Shown: piece by piece, positions 12,554 to 22,330 of the stretch
Layout of the letters: every line of letters starts with the position of its first letter
Position numbering within the stretch: the first letter of the stretch is position 1
Source: Rutidosis leptorrhynchoides
Taxonomy: Eukaryota; Streptophyta; Magnoliopsida; Asterales; Asteraceae
Reading direction: 5' to 3'
Length of the DNA stretch: 64,000 bases
Assembly: GCF_046630445.1 (NCBI RefSeq)
Contig: NC_092335.1
Span: forward strand, 2,974,001 to 3,038,000
Made by a program: the position numbers and the translations under genes
Notes under the pieces: model-generated
The model's input: only the letters and a program-made list of their open reading frames with translations
What the model was told of the DNA's origin: nothing
The model's database searches: none

Positions 12554-12924
12554 AAGATAGTCGGTTTAATTGGTTTTCCTCGAGCATTCAGTGTTTTTTC
12601 TTCTAAACATATGAACGGTCCGTCTCTGCATAAAGTAACAAATTCGGTATTTGAATAGGTTTGATTATTTGAACATTTACCTCCATGTGACCATTTTCCG
12701 CATTTGTGACATCTTTCTAGGTGTCGTGCTCTTCTTTTCGCTGCGGATTTTGATTTTCCTTTACCAAATTGTAACTTATTATCTTCACATCTGGATTCTT
12801 TTCTTACTCCGTCCAATATTTCTTTGATTACTAATACTATTTCACTCGGTAGTGTGGCATTATTACGTTTAGTGATCAAAGCGTGTAGCATTAGACCATG
12901 GTTTAGTTCACAGGCAGTCTTCAT
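12550..12924 (-). CDS. Small zinc-knuckle ORF between pol and ORF3 of Athila
   Basis: A 124-residue ORF. The N-terminal half is plain. Residues about 58-68 are a basic stretch (KSKSAAKRRARH) followed by a knuckle CHKCGKWSHGGKC of form CX2CX4HX3C, one residue shorter than the retroviral CX2CX4HX4C. This suggests a nucleic-acid-binding protein, distinct from the knuckle in Gag. The ATG at 12924 follows directly on a T15-AG-GAA sequence that looks like a strong splice acceptor, so it may be read from a spliced RNA. Its TGA stop overlaps the ATG of the ORF3 first exon as ATGA (12553-12550). I do not know a named homologue. Confidence 0.55.
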   Translation of the reverse strand: MKTACELNHGLMLHALITKRNNATLPSEIVLVIKEILDGVRKESRCEDNKLQFGKGKSKSAAKRRARHLERCHKCGKWSHGGKCSNNQTYSNTEFVTLCRDGPFICLEEKTLNARGKPIKPTIL

Positions 12925-13089
12925 TTCCTAAAAAAAAAAAAAAATTCAGAATGGGGGGAGAAGACTAGTTCTTTAGGGTCTGCTAGGGAAAGACCATTTG
13001 GGTTCCATTTTCGAGAACTACATGAAAACAGACAATCTAACTCTAACAGAAATACATATTATCCTTTAAAGACTTGATTCTCCCCACAC
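12925..13089 (-). other. Spacer between pol and zinc-knuckle ORF, with polypurine-like tract
   Basis: Contains a 15-nt A run on the plus strand (polypyrimidine plus AG on the minus strand, next to the zinc-knuckle ATG). Near 13080-13091 it has TCCCCACACTTAG, whose complement CTAAGTGTGGGGA resembles a polypurine tract. Internal tracts of this kind can act as second primers for plus-strand DNA; here that is inference only. Confidence 0.5.
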
Positions 13090-13707
13090 TTAGTTAGCTG
13101 TGGTGTCGAAATTGTGATTAACTTCATTATCAAATTCCATTGGACTATCTATGTAGTGTTTAACTCTGTGACCATTAACTTTAAATTCAATCCCATTTGA
13201 ATTTATTAATTCTATCGTTCCGTATGGGAAAAATCTTTTGACTATGAATGGTCCAGACCATCTTGATTTCAATTTTCCAGGAAATAGCTTGAATCGTGAA
13301 TTGAAAAGAAGAACTCTGTCTCCTTCCTTAAATTCTTTTAAACTTCTGATTCTTTTATCATGCCATTTCTTCGTTCTTTCCTTATAGATTAATGAATTTT
13401 CGTATGCTTCATGTCTTAATTCTTCTAATTCGTTTAGTTGACTTAACCGTAGACGTCCAGCTTCATGTAAATCAAGATTACATGTCTTCAAAGCCCAAAA
13501 TGCTTTGTGTTCAATTTCTACTGGAAGATGACATGCTTTTCCATAAACAAGTCTAAAAGGTGTGGTTTCAATTGGAGTTTTGTAGGCTATTCTAAAAGCC
13601 CAGAGTGCATCCTCCAATTTAATGGACCATTCCTTCGGATTTGATCCTACGGTTTTCTCTAGAATACGTTTTAAAGCTCGGTTGGTATTTTCAACTTGTC
13701 CACTTGT
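13090..13707 (-). pseudogene. Athila integrase C-terminal part, after the second in-frame stop
   Basis: This is the same frame as pol, immediately after the TAA at 13710-13708. It starts with the conserved TSGQVEN motif, so the third catalytic residue of the integrase DDE triad (Glu, codon 13692-13690) lies six codons past the stop. It continues with the C-terminal GPF-type region (SRWSGPFIV). An ATG at 13617 opens a 175-codon frame, but it would lack the catalytic core. The frame ends at 13090 next to the polypurine-like tract. Confidence 0.85.
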
Positions 13708-16700
13708 TTATGGATGATATGCGGTGGAGATTTTATGAGTTACTCCATATCTTTTAAGAACTTTTTCAAGTTGATTATTACAGAAATGAGTACCCCGATC
13801 ACTTATTAAAGCTTTCGGTGTTCCAAACCTTGCAAAAAGACGTTTTAAAAAATTGACTACAACTCGTGCATCGTTAGTTGGGAGAGCTTGTGCTTCCGCC
13901 CATTTAGATACATAATCAATGGCTACGAGTATATATAGATTATTATGAGATTTTGGAAATGGACCCATAAAGTCAATACCCCAAATGTCAAATACTTCAC
14001 ATACTTGGATGACATTTTGTGGCATTTCATCACGTTGACTTATTTTTCCGGCCCTTTGACAAGCATCACAGGATTTGCAAAGAAGGTGTGCATCTTTGTA
14101 AATTGTAGGCCAATAGAATCCAGCATCATAAACTTTTCTTACTGTTAGTTGAGGCCCATAATGCCCTCCTGTTGGTCCTGTGTGACAATGGTTTAATATT
14201 TTACTGGCTTCATCTCCGAATACACATCGGCGTATTATTCCATCGGGACAACTTTTAAACAGATGTGGATCTTCCCAAAAATAGTGTTTTATATCACTGA
14301 AGAATTTCTTTCGTTTTTGGTACGATAATCCTTTTTCAAGGAATCCACATACTAAATAGTTTGCATAGTCTGCAAACCATGGAATTTCTTTATAATCTAT
14401 CTTCAATAGATATTCATCAGGAAAGTTATCTTGTATGGCCGATTCATTTAGAACTTCTATTTCGGGATTTTCAAGACGAGAAAGATGATCAGCGGCGAGA
14501 TTTTCTGCTCCTCTTTTATCTCGAATTTCAATATCAAACTCTTGTAAGAGTAAGATCCAACGGATTAATCTTGGTTTAGCATCTTGTTTTGAAAATAGGT
14601 ATCTAAGAGCAGAATGGTCGGTATAGACCACCGTTTTTGCTAGAACGAGATATGATCGAAATTTGTCAAAAGCAAAGACAATAGCAAGGAGTTCTTTTTC
14701 AGTAGTTGTATAGTTCGTTTGTGCTCCTTGTAACGTCTTACTAGCATAATATATAGGTTGAAATCGTTTTTCAATCCTTTGTCCTAAAACGGCTCCCATT
14801 GCAAAATCACTTGCATCGCACATTAGTTCAAATGGTAGATTCCAATTTGGTGTTATCATGATCGGCGCATTAGTGAGTTTCTCTTTAAGAATATTAAAAG
14901 ATTTGATACATTCATCTGAAAAGATGAATGGAGCATCTTTTTCTAGGAGTTTATTCATAGGAGTGGCAATTTTAGAAAAATCTTTTATGAAACGTCGGTA
15001 AAAACCGGCATGCCCTAGATAACTCCTAACTCCTCTAACATTGGTGGGATGTGGAAGTTTAGCAATTACATCTACTTTAGCTCTATCCACTTCAATTCCT
15101 TCTTTTGAAATTTTATGTCCAAGAACGATGCCTTCTTTAACCATGAAATGGCATTTCTCCCAATTAAGAACTAGATTTGATTGTTCGCATCTAATAAGCA
15201 TTCGTTCCAGATTAACTAGACATGATTCAAATGTATCACCGAAGACTGAAAAGTCATCCATGAAAACTTCCATGCATTCTTCTATCATGTCATGAAAAAT
15301 CGCCATCATACACCTTTGAAAGGTTGCAGGGGCGTTACAAAGTCCAAATGGCATGCGTTTGTAAGCAAAAGTACCATAAGGGCATGTGAATGTGGTTTTC
15401 TCTTGATCTTCGGGTGCTATTGGAATTTGAAAATATCCGGAAAATCCATCTAGAAAACAATAGTAACTATTTCCGGCTAATCTTTTCAACATTTGATCAA
15501 TGAAAGGTAAGGGAAAATGATATTTTCTGGTGGCGTCATTTAATTTTCTATAATCAATACACACACGCCATCCTGTTACAGTCCTAGTAGGAATAAGCTC
15601 ATTTTTCTCATTTGTAATGACAGTCATGCCACGCTTCTTAGGCACGCATTGAACTGGGCTTACCCATGGACTATCAGAAATTGGATAAACTAGACCTGCG
15701 TCTAGCAGTTTAATAATTTCTTTTTTAATTACATCTTGCATATTAGGATTTAGTCTTCGTTGGCGTTGCACATACATTTTATGACCTTCTTCCATAAGGA
15801 TTTTATGTGTGCAATACGAAGGACTTATTCCTTTAATATCATGAATCTTCCATGCAATGGCTGGTTTATGAGCTTTCAACACAGAAATGAGTTGTGATTT
15901 CTCATTTTCAGTAAGAGAAGACGATATTATTACAGGTAATTTAGATTCACCATGTAAATAAACGTATTCCAAATGGTTTGGAAGTGGCTTTAACTCTAAT
16001 TTCGGAGGTTCTTCTATCGATGATTTGTATCGATATCTGTCTTCTTCTTTTAGCATTTGGATTTCTTCTGTTGTTGGTTCATATCCATTAGCTATTAGTG
16101 TAGCTAACATTTCAGCTTCATCAATTTGTTCTGTTCCTTCTCCTAAAGAACATTCTCCTGTTCCTTGTAATTCTGGAAATTCTTCTAATAATTCTGCATG
16201 TGAATCTATAGTTTGAATATAATAACATGTATCATCTGCAGATTGCGGTTGTTGCATTGCTCTATCAACTGAAAAGGTAACACTCTCGTCCTCTATACTT
16301 AGGGTCAATTTCTTACCGAACACGTCTATCATTGCTTTAGCCGTGTTTAAGAATGGTCTTCCTAATATGAGAGGAACTTGAGAATCTTCTTCCATGTCCA
16401 AAACAACAAAATCTACTGGAAATACTAAAGTACCAACTTTAACTAGCATGTTCTCCATTATCCCTCTAGGATATTTTATTGATCGGTCGGCTAGTTGTAT
16501 GCTTATTCTTGTTGGTTTCAATTCTCCAAGGTCTAGTTTAGCGTATAGTGAATACGGCATTAAATTTATACTAGCACCTAAATCTGCTAATGCTTCTATT
16601 GAACTAAGACTACCCAGAAAACATGGAATTGTGAAACTTCCTGGATCAGATAGTTTTTCTGGTATCTTATTCAACAGTACTGCTGAACAATTAGCATTCA

Positions 16701-17421
16701 TAGTAACAGCCGAGAGTTCTTCCATTTTCTTTCTATTCGTGATCAGATCTTTCAAGAATTTAGCATATCTAGGCATTCCTGAAATCACATCAATGAAAGG
16801 AAGATTTACATTTATCTGTTTAAACATATCCAAGAATTTGGATTGCTCGGCTTCAAGTTTCTCTTTCTTCATTTTACTCGGGTAAGGAAGCGGTGGTTGG
16901 TATGGTTTAACATAAGGTTTAGCCTTAACTGTGTTATCTTCATTAACCTTTTCAACTACCGGTTCTTTTTCCTTATCTTGATCAGGTTGTGGTTCTTGTG
17001 GAGTAGGAATAGCTTCATCAGAAGTTACAGGTATTTCAGGTGGTTTAAGTGTTGTACCACTTCTTGTGGTAATGGCTTTAGCTGTTTCATTCTGGGGGTT
17101 AGCATTTGTATCACTAGGTAGACTTCCCGGTTTTCTTTCACCTATTAACCTTGCTAGGTTACTTACTTCTTGTTTCAAGTTTTGAATAGAAGCTTGTTGA
17201 TTTCTAAATGCTTGAGCATTTTGTTCATTAGTTTGTTTCTGAGATGTGAAAAACTGCGTTTGAGTTTCAACTAGCTTTGTCATCATATCTTCTAAATTCG
17301 GCTTTTTATCATCGGTTTGTGGTGGTTTGTTTTGAAAATTAGGTCTTTGCTGATTGTAAGTATTATTGGATACTTGTTGATTGCTAGGACCTTGTTGGTT
17401 GTTGTATGGAATATTTCGGTA
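13708..17421 (-). pseudogene. pol: Athila pol: protease, reverse transcriptase, RNase H, integrase core
   Basis: Open from just after the gag stop (17421) to the TAA at 13710-13708; the first Met is at 17286. Domains in order, numbered from that Met: aspartic protease with DLGAS (about residues 234-238) and a later ILGRPFL motif; reverse transcriptase with [22 protein letters not shown] and the active site FMDD (near residue 676); RNase H with CDASD (near 823); integrase zinc domain H-x3-H...CX2C (about 1035-1085) and core with D in WGIDFMGP and D in SDRG. The frame is continuous with gag upstream and with the integrase tail downstream, so the ancestral product was one Gag-Pol polyprotein. 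The stop before the catalytic Glu should make the integrase non-functional. Confidence 0.92.
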
Positions 17422-18636
17422 TTAATTCTGGTTTTGATTGTAAATAGGTCTTGGCGGTTGATAATTATTCTGATAATTATTTCCAGGCCTTTGGTTTATG
17501 TATGAAATATTCTCTCTTTGTTCCATTGTTAATTCAATACTGAGACAATCTTTTGTCAAATGTGGTCCTCCACACTGCTCACAACTAATTCGTATTGAGT
17601 GAATATCCTTAGTCATCTTTTCCATTCGTCTCTCGACAGCATCTATCTTTGCGGAAATGGAATCTAAGTCATGGCTAGAATCGGCTCTAGCTGCTTTAGA
17701 TGATCTAACGATATCTTTTTCTTGGTGCCACTCATGTGAGTGGGAAGCAGTGTTATCAATAATTTTGTAAGCATCAGTTTCGGTTTTCTTCATAATAGAA
17801 CCACCAGCTGCTATATCTATGTCTTTCCTTGTAGTGATGTCGCATCCTTGGTAGAATATTTGTACTATTTGACAGGTATCTAAACCATGTTGCGGACATC
17901 CTCTTAATAACTTTCCAAATCTTGTCCACGCCTCATATAGAGTTTCATTTGGCTTCTGTGTGAATGTAACAATTTCTCCTTGAAGTCTTACGGCTTTAGA
18001 TGCAGGAAAGAATTGTTTAAGAAATTTTTCAACTAAAACATCCCATGTATCGATCGCCCCTTCAGGTAACGATTCCAACCAATCTTTGGCTTCTCCCTTT
18101 AAAGTCCAGGGAAATAACATGAGATATATCTGTTCATCCTCCACTTCTCGGATTTTAAATAGTGTGCAGATCCTATTAAAGGTACGTAGATGTTCATTTG
18201 GATCTTCCTTCGGCGCACCACTAAATTGGCATTGATTAGTCACCATGTGTAGAATTTGTCCTTTGATTTCGTAATCTGGCGCATTAATGTCTGGATGAGT
18301 AATTGCGTGACCTTGGTCAGTGCGTTTAGCTCTCATTCGGTCTTCCATACTTAAAGGTTCTGTTACTTCCATAATTGAATTTGTTGAATCGGAATCACTA
18401 GAGGATTCTGATTTAATGGTTCGTTCCTCAACAATCTCTGTTTGAATGATTGGTGGTTCCGGAGGAAAATTTAATGGTTCAGGATCTATGAATCGTCCCT
18501 GAATATTCTCCGGATTCTCAATTGTGAGGTCGGGTTCAAAAAATGGATTATCAACGGCGACAATATTAGTTAGATGCCTTGATCTAGTTACAGGTGGTGA
18601 ACGTACAAAAGGTGATGAACGTCTTGCTCGGTGCAT
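17422..18636 (-). CDS. gag: Athila gag
   Basis: A 404-residue ORF. Residues about 130-280 form the retrotransposon Gag capsid-like domain (motifs KGEAKDWL, FLKQFFPASKA, LYEAWTRFGKLL). This is followed by a short knuckle CEQCGGPHLTKDC (CX2CX3HX4C) near 350-362 and an Asn/Gln-rich tail. It forms the particle that packages the element RNA. It ends at TAA (17424-17422) but the frame stays open for 45 more codons into pol, so this stop is probably a single-base nonsense change (CAA to TAA) or a readthrough site. Upstream, AACTAATAG and a pyrimidine tract near 18655-18675 could be a splice acceptor. Confidence 0.9.
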   Translation of the reverse strand: MHRARRSSPFVRSPPVTRSRHLTNIVAVDNPFFEPDLTIENPENIQGRFIDPEPLNFPPEPPIIQTEIVEERTIKSESSSDSDSTNSIMEVTEPLSMEDRMRAKRTDQGHAITHPDINAPDYEIKGQILHMVTNQCQFSGAPKEDPNEHLRTFNRICTLFKIREVEDEQIYLMLFPWTLKGEAKDWLESLPEGAIDTWDVLVEKFLKQFFPASKAVRLQGEIVTFTQKPNETLYEAWTRFGKLLRGCPQHGLDTCQIVQIFYQGCDITTRKDIDIAAGGSIMKKTETDAYKIIDNTASHSHEWHQEKDIVRSSKAARADSSHDLDSISAKIDAVERRMEKMTKDIHSIRISCEQCGGPHLTKDCLSIELTMEQRENISYINQRPGNNYQNNYQPPRPIYNQNQN

Positions 18637-20024
18637 TCACTGAATATCCTATTAGTTTTTAAAAGGAAAGAAAAATTATAATAAGTTATCCAATCAATAG
18701 ACTTTTCTGATTTTGCCCACGTTTCGAATAGCCAAAAGATGCAGCAGAGTGGCAGGATTCGTTTGGTCTCAATATAATTGAGGACTGTTTGGCTCCAATA
18801 ACCCGGTCCACGTACAAATCCAACTATTACTACGAACCAGAAAATTTTGATGTCTATTAATTTAACCACTTAAAATAAATTTTCGTAATTTTAAGAAATT
18901 TAGATAAGAAGTAGATTAAAAAACTATGTCCTAAAAACTAGGATAGCGAGAAATAAGAAAGAAAAAGAGTGCGTCGAAAAAGAAAAATGGTTGAAAAATA
19001 AAAGGTGACGGAAAAATAAAAGAAACTTATAAAACTTAAAAACACTTGACTAACCCAACCTTATCACTACAACTAACTTAAAATTATAATCGCAAATTGA
19101 AATTACTAATTGGAATGATAATTGATACATAGGTAAAAGGCGTCTAGAAATATTAAAGCTTACAGGAAAAACTAAATCCTAAATGGAAATAACTTAAAAA
19201 GGCGTCGCAAAACTCTAAAGTACCTAGATCTTAGTCTAAAGAAAAAGCACTTAAGGGATTTTACGGCAAAGCCTAAAAATCTAGAAGTAAAAATAACTAT
19301 GGCAAAAACTATGTTTAAAACTAAATATGAGCTAAAAATACAAATATTACGCTGAAACGATTAAAAAGGGACAAAATATAAAAATATACAAAAAGTTGTA
19401 AAAAGTACAATTTTTATAAAAATATTATTTTTATATTATTTATTTTATAAAACTATTAATTTTATATATAATAAAACTAAATAAACTAAATATACAAAAT
19501 AATAATAAAAACTAAAAACTAATTAAAATTAATTAACTAATAAACTCTAATTAGGGTTTTAATAATAATAATTAAAATATACTCCGTAATTAATGCAGTT
19601 GCAGAGTCAAACCTGGCGTGTCAGTTGGGCTCATGCGATCGCATGAGTCCTAAGTTACCCAGCCATGCGATCGCATGGGCTAGGGTTTCGGGCCAGTGAC
19701 TGGGCTGCTACAGTACCGAACTCGAGTGTTTTTTTTTTTTTTCTGATTTGTGTTTTATTTTTTCTATTTTATATATTTATATAATATATTTATATAAATT
19801 AAATAAAACTTATATTTTTATAAAATAAAGATAAAGAAACTTTTATAGAACTTAAATATTTAACAAACTCTTAAAAATATTTATATTTTTATTTTTCTTT
19901 TTATATTTTAGAATATTTAAAACGTATTTTTACAAAAGCGTATTTTTTTTATAAAAGTAAACTTAAAAATAAAAATCTTTTTTTTTATATAGCGTTGCGC
20001 TTCCGGCTTTTAAGCTAGATTTGG
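18637..20024 (-). mobile_element. Athila 5' leader
   Basis: About 1.4 kb between the primer site and gag, with no convincing ORF. It contains a palindrome pair (19630-19678), T-runs (19731-19742 and elsewhere) and AT-rich DNA. A long leader ahead of gag is usual for Athila-type elements. Confidence 0.75.
19630..19678. promoter_or_regulatory. Paired ATGCGATCGCAT palindromes, 32-bp pitch (Athila leader)
   Basis: CTCATGCGATCGCATGAG (18 bp) lies at 19630-19647 and CCATGCGATCGCATGG at 19663-19678; the centres are 32 bp apart. The first palindrome carries compensating flanking changes (TCA...TGA instead of CCA...TGG) that keep it a palindrome. The pair lies upstream of gag on the element's sense strand. 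Confidence 0.82.
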
Positions 20025-20042
20025 TCCCCGGCAGCGGCGCCA
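20025..20042 (-). other. Athila primer binding site (Asp tRNA type)
   Basis: The minus strand reads TGGCGCCGCTGCCGGGGA, starting eight bases inside the 5' LTR boundary. This is the primer site type used by Athila/Tat elements, complementary to a tRNA 3' end that I match to Asp tRNA from general knowledge. It confirms that the element reads on the minus strand. Confidence 0.88.
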
Positions 20043-21500
20043 AAAATACTTGATGTTTAAAGCTAAGGGGTATAAAATACTATTAATTTTAGCAGGAAAT
20101 ACTATTAAATACGATACAATTTTACACAAGATATTTATTTATTTATAGAATGGATATACTTAAACCTTGCTACAACACTTATAGGCAGTGTACCTAATCG
20201 TACAGTAGTGTAGTTTTTAGTAAGTCCGGTTCGTTCCACAGGAAAAATCTTTAAACAAAGTTTAACGCTATATTAGTTTACTTTTATAAAAATACAAATA
20301 TATATATAAGTAATATTATTATTATAAAGGGGGTTTTTACTGTTTAATGACCGGTTTGTCGATTTTAAAACTTTAGTTGCAGTTAAAACCAAATGTAAAA
20401 TAATAAATAAATACAAGACTTAAATTAAAGCGTAAAGTAAATAACGATAATGAAATTGCGATAAATAAAAGTGCGATAAAATAAACTTGCGATAATTAAA
20501 AAGTACGAAAATTAAAGTGCAATTAAATACAATAACAATAAATAAAATGCGATAATTAGAAGTGCAATTAAATATAAAATAAAGGAAATAAAATATGAAA
20601 TAAAATAATTATGCTTATTTAAACTTCCGTAACCATGATGTTTGACGTGTTGATTTTAGTTTTATGCCCATGGGTTAATTGTCCTTTATCCTGGATTATT
20701 TAATATGTCCGTCTGGTTTTTGTCCATAACAGTCCATCAGTCATAAATATAAAGTGCGAGTGTCCTCGTCAAATTATCCTTATACCCGAAGTTAAATATT
20801 CCAACTAATTGGGGACTTAAACTGTAACAAGATTTTAATACTTTGTTTAATAATTACACCAGGATGTCGACTGAGTGTAACCCAAGGTTTTAATATTTTG
20901 TTATCAATTATACCAAGTGTCCTTGTACATAATTTCACCCCTGTTTTAATTATTCTAGTGGCTATTAATCCATTCCCGTGTCCGGTTAAATGAATGATTA
21001 TTCGTACATATAAATACCCCTCCCATCGTGTCCGATCGAGTGTATATGGTAATTTATAGGGACGCCCAATTGTAAATCTTTATATTAACATTAACAAACT
21101 ATCATTTAGTTAAACAAATATAAAGCCCATTAATAGCCCATAGTCTTATTTCCACAAGTGTCGTTCTTTTGTCCAAACCCCAATTATGGTACAAAGCCCA
21201 ATTACCCAATTTTAGTAATTAGCCCAACATCATGATTACTTCGGATTAAATAAGCATAATAATAACTTAGCTACGAGACATTAAATTAAAAAGGTTGAAC
21301 ATAACTTACAATGATTAAAAATAGCGTAGCGTTACACGGACAGAATTTCGACTTACACCCTTACAACATTCGCTAACATACCCTTATTATTAGAATTATA
21401 ATTAAAATTAAAATTAAAATATAAATTATAAATATAAATATTACGTATATAGATAGAGAGATTGATGGATATATCTTCTTTTGCGTTCACCAAACTGCGA

Positions 21501-21507
21501 ATTTATA
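21501..21507 (-). promoter_or_regulatory. Candidate TATA box of the Athila LTR promoter
   Basis: TCCTATAAAT on the minus strand, 24 bp downstream of the nearer palindrome. Its equivalent in the other LTR is at 6481-6487. No other TATA-like motif in the LTR has this position relative to the palindromes, but AT-rich DNA nearby offers alternatives. Confidence 0.55.
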
Positions 21508-21531
21508 GGAGATGTGGCCTGACTTTTCATG

Positions 21532-21583
21532 CCATGCGATCGCATGGACTTTCTTCTTCCTGGCCATGCGATCGCATGGCCAG
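21532..21583. promoter_or_regulatory. Paired ATGCGATCGCAT palindromes, 32-bp pitch (Athila 5' LTR)
   Basis: Same pair as in the 3' LTR: a 16-bp palindrome at 21532-21547 and a 24-bp one at 21560-21583, centres 32 bp apart, both unchanged between the two LTRs although a substitution lies only a few bases outside. The position just upstream of the TATA box suggests a promoter element. Confidence 0.85.
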
Positions 21584-22269
21584 CTGGGAGAGCTCACATG
21601 TTGCTCGTTTCCTTGTGCCGACGTTTTATAAATATAATATAATATATATATTAATTTTAAGAATTAATTATATATTATATTATATTCATATGCATAGTTG
21701 ACTTGTAATTTTTAGTCCGTTGCGTCGAGCGTTGAGAGTTGACTCTGGTCCCGGTTCCGGATTTTCGAACGTCCTTGCGTACAATTTAATATCTTGTACT
21801 TTGCGTTTTGAATCTTGTACTCTTGTGATTTCGAGACGTTTCTTATCAATAATTGGAACCTCTTTGATTGTATTTTGTACTTTTGAGCTTTTTGGACCTT
21901 TGCGTCTTCAATTCGTCGAATATGTCTTTTGTCTTTTCCTTTTATTATTTAAACGAATATCACTTGTAAATAGAACAATTGCAACTAAAATCTTGTCTTT
22001 CTTGAGGAATAATGCTATGAAATATATGTTCGTTTTTAGCATTATCAGGTAGGTACTGTAGTGACCCAGAAATTTCTGACCAAATTTAAACTTAATCTTT
22101 ATATGATCTCGACACGATAAGCAAAGTCTGTAATGTTGAAGTCTTAAAAATTTTAAACTGTTTCATATATTCAATTGACTTTCGACTATTCCCGACGATT
22201 CACGAACAATTAATTGTAAATAGATATGTGTGTGTATATATATACATAGTAATTGAAATTTATAATTTG

Positions 22270-22270
<1 letters not shown>

Positions 22271-22327
<57 letters not shown>
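22271..22327. repeat. (TA)n microsatellite
   Basis: About 55 bp of TA repeats near the beginning of the family B 3' LTR. Confidence 0.95.

Positions 22328-22330
<3 letters not shown>

Larger units (their letters stand above)
5031..22047 (-). mobile_element. Athila-lineage Ty3/gypsy retrotransposon, complete, nested
   Basis: This is a full 17.0-kb LTR element on the minus strand, flanked by the 5-bp target duplication GGTAG (5026-5030 and 22048-22052). Both LTRs are 1997 bp, begin TGATGTTTAAAG and end TTAGCATTATCA. In element order it has the 5' LTR, an Asp-tRNA-type primer site, gag, pol, a zinc-knuckle ORF, an env-position ORF, a long 3' untranslated region and the 3' LTR. The protease motif DLGAS, the primer site and the extra ORF after pol point to the Athila/Tat lineage. 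It landed in the polypurine tract of family B copy 1; the equivalent unbroken site is seen in copy 2 near 40150-40166. I counted about 23 substitutions between the LTRs by eye. Confidence 0.95.
20051..22047 (-). mobile_element. Athila 5' LTR
   Basis: Right copy of the 1997-bp LTR, starting TGATG and ending TATCA on the plus strand. Reading on the minus strand, the palindrome pair (21583-21532) comes first, then a TATAAAT box (21507-21501), so this half is U3. Beyond 22047 come GGTAG and the last four bases before the family B 3' LTR. Confidence 0.95.

Noticed and set aside
16394-16885. 163-codon plus-strand frame and other plus-strand frames across 13945-17505
   Set aside because: Antisense shadows of Athila gag-pol; no independent motif or codon sense.
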